A stretch of 64,000 nucleotides of DNA from Methylicorpusculum oleiharenae. GTDB lineage: Bacteria > Pseudomonadota > Gammaproteobacteria > Methylococcales > Methylomonadaceae. The stretch lies in NCBI RefSeq assembly GCF_009828925.2, contig NZ_WUTY02000002.1, forward strand, positions 434,001 through 498,000, read 5' to 3'. Below are positions 1 to 10,800 of this stretch, one piece after another (positions within the stretch are counted from its first letter, which is position 1; each line of letters opens with the position of its first letter). Below the pieces are notes generated by a model, which searched no databases, was not told the origin of the DNA, and was given only the letters and a program-made list of their open reading frames with translations. The position numbers were made by a program, and so were the translations under genes.

Positions 1-501
1 TTTCAATTTGGCCTTGGCTTCCTGTAACTGCGGTTCGTGCAGGGAGAGCGGGGTCGGCGAGCCCTCGCCCAGCACTCGCCATTCCCGTTGCGCCTGAATA
101 GCCGCCGCCTGTTCTTCGGCCAGCGCGCGCCTGGCTTCCGCCAACCGGGTTTCGCTTCTGACAATCGACAGATCGTATTCGGCCGTCTCCACCGACACCA
201 ACACCTCACCGGCCTTGAACCGGCCGCCGACCACAAAACTGTCATGCACAGTCACGATTCTGCCTTGCACTTGAGCGGTCAAATCGATCTCGCGCACCGG
301 CAGCAATATGCCTTGGCTTTGCACCGGCAAGTGCAAGCGTTGCGGTTGCGCGATCAAGGTTTTGACGGTTGGCGGCTGTATGTTTGCCGCCTGCGCTTCG
401 GGTTTGCCACCGCTAGCCAGTAGCAGGGTTCCTCCAGCGCCGGCCAACAAGACCAACGCGGGCAGCACTATTTTCAGGGTATTGCCGGACATCAAACTCA
501 T
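1..501 (-). CDS. Periplasmic adaptor subunit of an efflux pump (HlyD/RND type), 3' part outside window
   Basis: An open frame of 167 codons runs from ATG at 501 to the window edge without a stop. The N-terminus has a hydrophobic signal or anchor (about residues 9-30). It is followed by the barrel-sandwich pattern of membrane-fusion proteins (EIDLTAQVQGRIVTV, then FKAGEVLVSVE, about residues 70-105) and an Ala/Glu/Arg-rich coiled-coil hairpin (about 115-165). The start overlaps the stop of the upstream outer-membrane lipoprotein gene as ATGA, so the two are probably co-translated. Adaptor plus TolC-like protein downstream of a peptide siderophore synthetase resembles PvdRT-OpmQ of pseudomonads, which secretes or recycles pyoverdine; that role is inferred here. 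The pump itself would lie beyond the window. Confidence 0.85.
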   Translation of the reverse strand, partial: MSLMSGNTLKIVLPALVLLAGAGGTLLLASGGKPEAQAANIQPPTVKTLIAQPQRLHLPVQSQGILLPVREIDLTAQVQGRIVTVHDSFVVGGRFKAGEVLVSVETAEYDLSIVRSETRLAEARRALAEEQAAAIQAQREWRVLGEGSPTPLSLHEPQLQEAKAKLK

Positions 502-1883
502 ACCCCGCCTCCCAGGGCCAGGTACAAATCCAGCCGATTGTTCAACAGCTGCAAGCGTGCATCCAACAGCGCGGTGCGTGCAATCAGGGTGCTGCGGTAA
601 CTATCCAGTAAGGTCAAAATATCCACGGAGCCGTTTCGATAAGCGTAAATTGCCAGCGCACGGCTGGTCTCGGTTTGTTTTGCGGTGGCCGCCAACGCTT
701 GTTCGCGGCCAATCAGCCAGTCCTCGGCCGCCAGACTTTGTTCCACTTCGCGAAACGCGTTCAGCACGGTTTCCCGGTAACGATGCAAGGTTTCCCGGCT
801 TTGCGCGGCCTGGAAATCGATGTCGGCCTGCAAGCGATCGCCGACATACAAAGGTTGAGCCAAACCGAGCGCCAGATTCCAGGCCGCGGAACGCGGATCG
901 GTGAGATCGGATAAGGTGTTTCCCAGGCTGCCGCCGCTGGCCACCAGAGTAACCCGCGGCAACAAGGCCTTACGCGCGCTGCTAAGGCGCTGGTCTTGCG
1001 AGCGCAAACGTATGAATGCTGCCGACACATCGGGCCGGCGCGCCAGCAACTCTGACGGCAAGCCCGCCGGTAACGCGGCCGGTAAATCCGGCAAGCGCCG
1101 ACAACGCTCGACACGGCCCCCCGGATACTGTCCCAACAACACTTCAAGACGGCGTTGCGCCTGTTGTACCCGGTTACCCGCCTCTTTCAGCTCGGCCTTG
1201 GCATCGCTGAGGTCGGTCAACGCCAGACTCAAATCCAGTCCCTGAGCCAAACCCAGGTTGAAACGGCCCTGCAGCAATTCGACCAAGGCACTACGCTCGT
1301 CGATGGAAGCTTGCACCACTGTCACCCGTTGCCGGGCTTCAGCCAGCTCGAAGCAGCTTTGCGCGGTACGCGCCGCCAACGATAACACCGCCCCCTGCAA
1401 ATCGGCTTCTACCGCATCGGCTTCCAGAACCGCTGCCTGCCGCGCATCGTTGATCCGCCCCCAGACATCCAGTTCCCAACTCAGATTGAACGGCACCGAC
1501 CAGCGGCTACCGGTACTTATCGAGTTTTTCGCATCGCGCCCGGCGTCAGCGTGTTCAAAACCTGGCGCCAACTCCAGTTGCGGTCTGGCGGGCGCGCCTG
1601 CTATGCGCGCTTGCGCACGGGCTTGCTCGACCCTCGTCGCCGTTGCTTTCAGGTCGTTGTTTCCTTCCAGGGCCGTCAACACCAGACTTTTGACATCGTC
1701 GTCGTTAAAGCTGGCAAGCCAGGCGCTGACCTGGCCTTGTGCAACGCTAACCGGTAGCGCCGTCCAGGCAGTCGGCAACGGGCCGGTTTCGCGAATGGCA
1801 TCGCGTTCCGGCACCGTGGTACAGGCCGGCAGACACAACAACGCCAGGCATAGCCAACAACCGTTACGACGCGGCATCGGCAT
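498..1883 (-). CDS. Outer-membrane efflux lipoprotein (TolC/NodT/OprM family)
   Basis: The protein has 461 residues, normal for this family. It opens with a lipoprotein signal ending in the lipobox LPAC (Cys about 21), so it should be acylated and anchored in the outer membrane. Two repeated outer-membrane-efflux halves follow, with long Ala/Gln/Glu/Arg-rich helices typical of the TolC tunnel (for example about 90-110 and 190-250) and a conserved GLPSELLARRPDV stretch near residue 275. The gene starts inside the last codons of the NRPS gene (20-bp overlap; a second ATG two codons downstream is possible) and overlaps the adaptor start by 4 bp. It is therefore part of the same operon and probably forms the exit duct for the siderophore. 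Substrate is inferred from context only. Confidence 0.9.
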   Translation of the reverse strand: MPMPRRNGCWLCLALLCLPACTTVPERDAIRETGPLPTAWTALPVSVAQGQVSAWLASFNDDDVKSLVLTALEGNNDLKATATRVEQARAQARIAGAPARPQLELAPGFEHADAGRDAKNSISTGSRWSVPFNLSWELDVWGRINDARQAAVLEADAVEADLQGAVLSLAARTAQSCFELAEARQRVTVVQASIDERSALVELLQGRFNLGLAQGLDLSLALTDLSDAKAELKEAGNRVQQAQRRLEVLLGQYPGGRVERCRRLPDLPAALPAGLPSELLARRPDVSAAFIRLRSQDQRLSSARKALLPRVTLVASGGSLGNTLSDLTDPRSAAWNLALGLAQPLYVGDRLQADIDFQAAQSRETLHRYRETVLNAFREVEQSLAAEDWLIGREQALAATAKQTETSRALAIYAYRNGSVDILTLLDSYRSTLIARTALLDARLQLLNNRLDLYLALGGGV

Positions 1884-4800
1884 TCAATCGATTTACTACA
1901 TCGGCGATAAAGTCATCATGCTTGACGATATTAGCGTGATCGGCCGGCACCCGTGCCGACCACAGCACACGGCTGCCACAGGCTTGTTCCAGCATATCCT
2001 GGGCGAATTCCGAAGCTTCGCCGGCCTCATCCGACCACCAGCAATGCAGGCCTACCCTTATGGGTTCCATCCGGTAACTTTCACTCAATTGGCTCAATCG
2101 CTGCATAATCGTCAGTCCATTATTCACATCCAGCAATTTTAACCATGCCGCGGCCGGATGCCGAGCTTCATCCGCTTCACTGAGATTCGCCAGGCTATCA
2201 AGATCGAAATCCGCCCACTCGAGCGCAATGTCATGCAATAGTTCCCTCTGGCTGGCATTATCGTCGGCATCCGCTTCGTTGTCATTGCTATCGAAGCCGG
2301 GCACATAACTATCCGCCAAAGCTAAAAACGCCACTTCTCGGCCGGCTTGTTCCAATACGCTCGCCATACTCAACGCCAAAGCACCGCCCAAGGACCAGCC
2401 CAACAGATGAATCGGACCGTGCGGCTGCTGTTGCATCACTGCCTGGGCATAATCCGCTGCCATCGCCGCTATCGACTCATCTTTCCAATCGGGGTCCAGA
2501 AAACTACGGCACAGCAAACCATACACCGGTCGTTGATCCGCCAGCACTCGGGCCAGCGGGTAATAGCCGAACACCGTACCGCCGGCCGGATGCAGGCAAA
2601 ATAGCGGCGGTTTATCGCCATCGGCACGATTCAAAGCCACCAAGGGCGACAATTGGCCGGTGTTGGCTTGCGCGGCCAACGCGGCAATGGTCGGTCGTTG
2701 CAGTAATTGGCTGAGCGAAAGATTCCAGTCCAGCCGCCTGTTGATCAGCGACACCAGCCGCAGTGCGCTCAAAGAGTGCCCCCCCAACTCAAAGAAATTA
2801 TCCTCGACGCCGATGTCCTCCAAGCCCAGCACTTCCCGCCAAATCGTTGCCAGCTGGTGTTCGACGGCATTGCGCGGCGCGGTGCGGGTGCGGGCGATGC
2901 GTTCCGGCGCCGGCAGGGATTGGCGATCCAGCTTGCCGCTGGGCAATTTCGGCAGTTGCGGCAAGACCAGGATATGGCTCGGCAGCATGTAATCCGGCAA
3001 GCGGGTTTGCAAGGCTTGGCGCAGGCTTTCGGCACGTTGAGTTTCGTTGCCTTCAGCCCCTACGGAACCGGCCCCGACATAGGCCAGCAATTGGCCGTTT
3101 TCGGAGGCGATAACTACAGCTTCGTCTATGCCGGCTTGCGCCAGCAAGGCGGCTTCGATTTCGCCCAGTTCGATGCGGTAGCCGCGCAGCTTGATTTGTT
3201 GATCCAGCCGCCCCAGGTAGTCGATGACCCCATCGGCCCGGCGTCTGACCCGGTCGCCGGTACGGTACAGCCGAGAGCCGGCCTGGCTGCTGAACGGATC
3301 GGGAATGAAGCGCTCGGCGCTCAACCCCGGCTTGTGCAAGTAGCCTTGGGCCAGGCCGGGCCCGCCGATGTAAAGTTCGCCGGCCACGCCGATGGGGACG
3401 GGGTTGAGGTCGGTATCAAGGATGTAGGCGCTGCGATCACCGATAACGCTGCCGATGGGGGCATAGGCGCTGTCGCAATCGACGGCGGCTTCCCAGACCA
3501 GCGGCGTGATGACGGTTTCGGTGGGGCCGTAGGCGTTGAGCAGGCGTTGAGGCTGCAAGCGGCTTTGAATCAAGGCCAGGCTGTCTCGAGGCAGCGCTTC
3601 GCCGCCGACCGTACAACTGGTCAGGTCGGGGGCTTGTTCAGGCAGCTGGATGTGCCGAGCCAGTTCGCTCAGATAGGCCGGCGGCAAGTCGATGCGGGTG
3701 ATGCCATGGCTTTCGATCGCCGCCAGGGTTTGCTCGACGCTCCACAGGGACTGGTCGCTGACGACCACTTTGGCGCCGCACGCCAGCGGCACCGCCCATT
3801 GTTCAATCGCCGCGTCAAAGCTGAACGAGGCGAAATGCAGGCAGACATCGCCGGCTTGCATGGCATACACCTCGGCCATGGCCTGGCAATGCCGGGCCAG
3901 CGCGCCGTGGCTGACCGCCACGCCTTTAGGCTGGCCGGTGGAGCCGGAGGTATAGATCAAATAAGCGGTTTGCTCGGGATGCGTCGCGAGCGCCGGCGGC
4001 GTGTCGGGGTAGGCGGACAAATCCAGCCGGTCCAGCTCAAGCGTCATGATCGACGCGGGCGTGCGCGTGATTGATGGTCCTTCACTATGGCTTAACAGAC
4101 AGCCGACACCGGCATCGGCCAGCAAATAACGCAAGCGTTCCGTAGGATAATCCGGGTCCAAGGGCAGAAACGCCGCGCCGCATTGCCAAACTGCCAGACT
4201 GGCGACGATCATGTCCGCCGAGCGCGGCAGGCACAAGCCCACCACGTCGCCCGCTTTCACGCCGGACGCCAACAAATGGTGCGCCAGCTGCTGGCTGTGG
4301 CTTTGCAAGTCGGCATAGCTCAGCACCTGCCCGGCACAAACCAGGGCTTCGGTGTCGGGGTGGGTAGCGGCTTGATGGCTCATGGTTTGAAGTAACAGAC
4401 GTTCATCCAACCGCTTTGCGGTGATTGGATGGGTTTGCGCCCCGTCGAAAGCCCCATACCCTATGCTGCCAATTGCCTCCTCGGCGTGTTGACCAATGGC
4501 CAGTAATAAGGTCCTTAGACAATCGCCGATGCGGCGAATGTCTTCCTCACCAAAATGTGAACGGGCATAATCGAAACCGATCTCCAGCATCGTCCCAACC
4601 GCAACATCCACCGTTAATGGATAATTGGTGACGTCGTGCTGATTGACATTGCCGATACTCAAGCCGCTGCCGGACAGCTGCAATGCCTCATCGACCGGGT
4701 AATTCTCGAACACCAGCAAGGTATCGAACAAATCGCCGCCGACGCCGGCCCAACGCTGAATATCGTAAAGCGGCAGGTATTCGAATTCGCGCAATCTCAA

Positions 4801-7800
4801 ATTATCGGCTTGCAAGCCGCGCAGCCACTCGGCTAACGGCATGGACGGCGAAATCTCTATCGCCACCGGCAAGGTATTGATGAACAAACCCAGTATGGTT
4901 TCCGCTCCCGGTAAATCGCCAGGCCGCCCGGCCACTGTCGCGCCGAAAACAACGCGGCTTTGGCCTGTGTAATGTCTCAGCAGCAAAGCCCAGGCGCCTT
5001 GCAGCAGCGTGTTCAAGGTGATGCGCTGCTGTTGCGCGGCAGTCTGCAAATGTTGAGTCTCGGCGGCATTCAATTGGCAAGTCCAATAACCGTTGCCCGA
5101 ATCTTGCGGCTTGTTGACGGTCGCCGCCAACAAGCACGGCGCATTGACGCCGGCGAGTTGACGCCGCCAGAACGCTTCGCCGCCGGCACTATCCTGACGT
5201 TGCAGCCAAGCGATGTAATCCCGGTAGCTGCCTGGGCTGGTACGCGATGGCGCGTCGGCGTAAATCTCCATCACTTCGCCCAGCAGCAACGAGGTGCTCC
5301 AACCGTCCAGCAGTAAATGATGACAGGTCCAGATCAAATGCGTCATGCCGCCGGCGAGGCTGACCAACGTCAAGCGCAGCAACGGTGCCTGGTGTAAATC
5401 GAAACCGCGTTCATAATCGGTTTTTGCCAACTCGGTCAACGCAGCGTCATCGACGGTTCGTTGCCGCCAATCATGCAGCTTCACCGGCAATTCAACGTCC
5501 CTGAATACCGCTTGCAACGGCACCGGCAAGTCACCCTGCCAGACAAAACCGCTATGCAAAATCGAATGGCGGCGCAGCACCGTCCGCCAGGCATCCACAA
5601 ATCGGTTTGCATCCAGACCTTGCAGATCGACTGCCATTTGCGTGACATATAAATTAGCTTCCGGCTCGCACAAAGCATGAAACAAGATGCCCTGTTGCAT
5701 GGGCGACAGGGGGTACAGGTCTTCGATTTGGCGGTGTTCGACCGGCAGGGCGTCGAGCTGGGCTTGAGTAACCTGGGCCAGCGGCACGTCGCTGGGGGTC
5801 AGGTGAGTCTCGGCTTCGAGGCAGTGGTCGAGCAGCTGATCCAGGTGGGTCTGATAACGTTGCAATAGCGTGGCAATGGTGCGTGCTTGGTAGCGCTGGC
5901 CGCTGTAACTCCACTGCAGCCGTAGTTGGCCTTGGTAGATTTCGCCGTTGATTTCCAATTCGTTGCCCAGCGGCGCTTCGGGGTCGCGTTCGTCGCCGCT
6001 GTTTTCGGCGGCCGGGCGCAGGAGCGCTGCGGCATCGAAGCTGGTGTCGAGTTGACCCAGGTAGTTGAAGGTGACTTTGGGTTTGTCGTGACGTTGGTCT
6101 TCGACAGCAACTTGTTCGTGGTTGCCGGATTGATCGCTCAGGTAGCGCAATACGCCATAGCCGATGCCATTGGACGGGACGCTACGCAGTTGTTCCTTGA
6201 CGGTTTTGACGGTTTCGGCCCAGTCCCGGCCTACGCTGAGTTTGACCGGGTACAGACTGGTGAACCAGCCGATGCTGCGGCTGAGGTCGAGGGCGCTGTT
6301 ATTGCTGTTATGGTGATTGGCGTTGATGCCTTGTGTGGTCTGGATCACGGCGTCGGCTTCGCGGCCGTGGCCTTCGAGTTCGATGCCGATGTCGGCGTGC
6401 CCGGTCCATTCGCTAAGGGTGCGGGCCAGGGCGGCCAGCAGCAGTTCCTGGATGCGGGTGCGGTAGGCGCCGTTGGCGTCGTGTAGCAGCTGCCGGGTGC
6501 GGGCGCTGTCCAGAGTCAGGCTTTGGCTGACCCGGTCGCGGCTTTGCGCGCGGCCTTGCGGATGGTCGTAGGGCCAGGGGGCTGCTTGGATTCGGCCTGG
6601 GCTTGCGGTTTGTGCTTGCCAGTAGCCGCGTTGGGCTTGCAGGTGTTGGCTTTCGGCATAACGTTGCAGTGCGCCGCTCCAGGCTTGGTAGCTGGCGGTT
6701 TTGGCCGGCAGGCGCGGGGTTTGGCCTTGTTGCCGTTGCTGGTAGAGGCTTTGCAGATCTTCCAGCAGGATGCGCCAGGAGACGGCGTCGACGATCAGGT
6801 GATGGCCGATCAGCAGCAGGCGTTCGCTGCCGTCGTCTACCGGGATGTGCACGGCTTTGAACAAGGGGCCGTGTTGTAGGTTGAGGCGGCGTTGGGCTTG
6901 TTGGGCGATGCCGCTGATGCCGTCTACCGTGACCACGGAATGGCGGTCGAGCACGCTGGCCGCCATTCCGTCGTGACTTGTTTGGAAGGTATGGCTGGTT
7001 TCCATCGCCTGTGCTTGCTCGGCGGGCTGGTAGTATTGTAGCCATTGGCTGTCTTGCTGCCGGTAGCGCAGGCGCAGGCTGTCGTGGTGGGCGATCAGTT
7101 GCTCCAGGGCTTGTTGCAGGTGGTCGAGATCGAGCGCTTGCCGGGTTTGCAGCAAGAGGGATTGGTTCCAGTGGTGCGGGTTAGGCAGGTTTTGCGCGAA
7201 AAAGGTGTGCTGGATCGGTAATAGCGGGGCGTTGCCGCTGGCAGGCTGTTGCGCGGCGGCGTCTATCGCGGCGGTTTGGCGGTCGGCGTGCACGGCGACG
7301 CGGGCCAGGCTTTCGATGGTCTGGTGCTGGAACAGGTCTTTGGGGGTGAATTGCAAGCCTTGGGCACGGGCACGGCTGACCAGCTGGATGGAGATGATGG
7401 AGTCGCCACCCAGTTCGAAGAAGTTGTCGCGAATGCCGAGGCTTTGCCGGCCAAGCAGGTCTTGCCAGAGCTGTAGCAGCAGGCGCTCGCTGGCAGTAGT
7501 CGGCGCTTGCGGGGCGCTGGTTTCGCTGAAGTCGGGCACGGGCAGACGACGACGGTCGACTTTGCCGTGGGCGGTGCGCGGCAGGCGATCCAGCAGGACG
7601 ATTTTGGCCGGTACCATGTAGTCCGGCAGGCGTTGGCTAAGTTCGGTTTGGATGACGGCCGGACTTAGGCTGGGTGTTGCGGGATCTGTAGAGCGATCAT
7701 CGGCCACTTTGGGGTTTTGTTCGGTCGCTTCGGTGGCGTTTTGCTCCAGATAGGCGGCCAGGTAGCGGCGGCCGTGGTCGTCTCTCAGCATGACGTAGGC

Positions 7801-10800
7801 ATCGCCGATGCCGGGCAGTTGCCGCAAGGCGGCTTCGATTTCGCCGGGTTCGATGCGGTAGCCGCGCAGCTTGATCTGTTGGTCGGCGCGGCCGAGGTAG
7901 TCAACGCTGCCGTCGGCGCGGAAGCGGACCCGGTCGCCGGTACGATACAGCCGGCTGCCGTCGGCGGCGAAGGGATCGGGGAGGAAGCGTTCGGCGCTCA
8001 GACCGGGACGCTGATGGTAGCCACGGGCCAGACAGGGGCCGCCGATGTACAGTTCGCCAATGGCACCCGGCGGTAGTGGGTTCAAATCCCGGTCCAATAC
8101 ATACAGCGTGCGTTCGCCGACGGCCTGGCCGATCGGGGCGTAGCCGCTCCAGTCGTTGTCGTCGGCTTGCCAGGCCAACGGGGTGATGAGGGTTTCGGTG
8201 GGGCCGTAGCCGTTGATGATGCGTTCGGGCCGCAGCACGCTACGGACTTTGTGCAGGGCGGCGGCGGAAACGGCTTCGCCGCCGACGCAGGCAATACGCA
8301 GCTTGAACGGGTGCGGACGCACGGCGAGCGCGTCGGCCAGGTGTAGCAGATGGCTGGTCGGTGGGTAGATGACGCTGATGTCGTGAGCCGCGAGCGCGGC
8401 GGCGGTGTCGTCGCCGGTCCAGTCGCCAAAACCCAACACGACGCCCGCGCCGTGGCACAGCGGCGCCAGCCATTGTTCCATGGCGGCATCGAAGGTGAAG
8501 GCGGCAAAGTGCAGCGCGCGATCGTGACGGGTGTAGGCGTAGAGTTCACCGGCGGCCTGAATGTGGCGGCTCAAGGCACCGTGGGCGACGGCGACGCTTT
8601 TGGGTTGGCCGGTGGAACCGGAGGTGAGGATCAGGTAGGCCAGTTGTTCGGGGTGGAGGGTCACGGCTGGTGCGCTGGCGGCATAATCGCTCAGCTCGGT
8701 TTCGTCAAGATTGAGCCAAACACAGGCGGCAACCGCCTCAGCCGAACGTGTAGGCTGGGCTGAGCGCGAGCGAAGCCCATCGCTCGCGCCTGATGGCGCC
8801 ATCGCCAACGAAGATAGCGAGATCGCCAGCGTCACGCCGGCATCGGCCATCAATTCGGCCAGGCGTTCGCCCGGTTGTTCGGGGTCCAGCGGCAGGTAGG
8901 CGCCGCCGGCTTTCAAGACGGCCAGCATGGCGACGATGGCATCCAGGCCGCGCGGCAGCAGCAGGGCCACCCGGCTTTCGGCTTGGACGCCCCATTCGAT
9001 CAATCGGTGCGCCAGTCGGTTGGCCTGTTGTTCCAAATCTTGATAACTCAAGCGCTGTTCGCCGCAGATCAAGGCCACGGCGTGCGGTTGCCGTTCGGCC
9101 TGGCGCTGGATCAGCTCATGCACCGGGGGGCGCGGGTCGTAGGTCTTGGGCCAGATGTTCCAGGCAGCCAGTTGCGCTTGTTCGGCGGCGGTCAGGCATT
9201 GCAATTGACCGATGCGTTCGTCGGCTTGCGCGGCCAACCGGTTTAACAGCAATCTAAAGTGCTCGGCCAGGCCGGCTACCGCTTCGGCGCTGAAAAATTG
9301 CCGGTCGTAATCAAACACGACCCGCAACGTATCGCCACTTTGCACCGCCAGCGTCAGCGGATAATTCGTGGTTTCGCTATGCTCGCCGCCGCTGATCCGC
9401 AAACCGTCGTCGGCCCGTTGGCGCAACGCTTCCGACAGCGGATAGTTCTCGAACACCAACAGGCTATCGAACAAAGCTTTGCCCGTCTTGCCCCACCAAC
9501 GCTGGATGTCGGCCAGCGGCGTGGCTTCGTGCTCGCGCAAGTTGAGGTTATCCTGCTGCAAGCCCTGTAGCCAGTCGCCAATTCGACTGTCGGCGCGCGG
9601 CGCCTGAATGATGGGCAGAGTGTTGATGAACAAACCGATCATATCCTCGGCGCCCGGCAAATCAGCAGGCCGGCCGGACACGGTGACGCCGAAGGCTACC
9701 GCCTCGCTGCCTGTATAGCGCTGCAGCAACAAGGTCCAGGCGGCCTGCACCAAGGTATTCACGGTCAATTTGTCGGCCTGGGCGATTTGACGTAATTTCG
9801 CGAATTCGTCGCCGTCGATCAGCAGCGGCAACAGGCCGTGACCGCTTTCCCTGACACCAGCGACCAGCCCTTCGGCCAGTCGGGTAGGTTCTTCCAGCAG
9901 ACCGAGTTGTCGCCGCCAATAGCCTTCGGCGGCTTGGCCGTCGCAAGCTTGCAGCCAGGCGACATAATCGCGGAACCCGGCCACCAGCGTTGGCAGCGTG
10001 ACGCCGCGATAATGGGCCAGCACTTCCCCCAACAGCCGCGCGCTACTCCATCCATCCAGCAGCAAATGATGACTGAGCCAGATTAGGTGATAAATGTCTT
10101 CGTCCAGTCTGACCAATTCCAGTTTGAACAACGGCGGGGTTACGGTTTGCAATCCTTGGCTTTGCAATTCGGCAATCAGCCTTTGTAAGGCTGATTCGGC
10201 ATCGTCCCTACCGCGCCAATCGCGTTCCCGCAACGGCAATGCCACACGTTTATGCACGATTTGCAGCGGGCCTGGCCAATCGCCTTGGGAGACAAAACCG
10301 GTGCGTAAAATCGGATGGCGCTCCACCATCGACTGCCAGGCAGCGGCGCAGCGGACGGCATCGAGTCCGCTCAGGCGTACATCGAAACGACTGACATAGC
10401 TGGCTGCATCGGCTTCATACAGGCTATGAAACAACATGCCCTGCTGCATCGGCGTCAAAGGATAAATATCCTGCAAATTACCGATCTCTATCGGCAATTG
10501 GTCCAACTGCGCCTGCGTCAGGCCGGCCAGCGGAACATCGCTAGGCGTAACCGCCAGCGGTCCTTGACTGCAATGTTCGATCAACGCCGTCAGTTCTTGA
10601 TTATATTCGGCAGCCAGCCAATCCACGCTTGTCGCGCTGAACTGCTTGCAGTTATAGGTCCAGTTCATCGTCAAGCGGCCGTCGTAAATCTGGCCGTTGA
10701 TTTCCAATGCATAGTCCAACGGTGCAGCACTGTCGCGTTCGTCGCCGCGCGACTCGCCGGCGGGCCGGAACAAACCGGCATCGGTGAAACTGGCGTCGAA

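Larger units (their letters stand above)
5671..9195 (-). repeat. A-T-E-(C start) repeat block, copy 1 (module 7)
   Basis: A 3525-bp stretch is repeated at 29514-33038 (offset 23843). I noticed one difference, a C/T near 5790, changing Ser to Asn at the E-C boundary. It contains two kinds of palindromic insertion. Confidence 0.92.

Noticed and set aside
8740-8800. Repeats in NRPS genes as a CRISPR array
   Set aside because: Copies are more than 11 kb apart, palindromic and translated in frame, without spacers.
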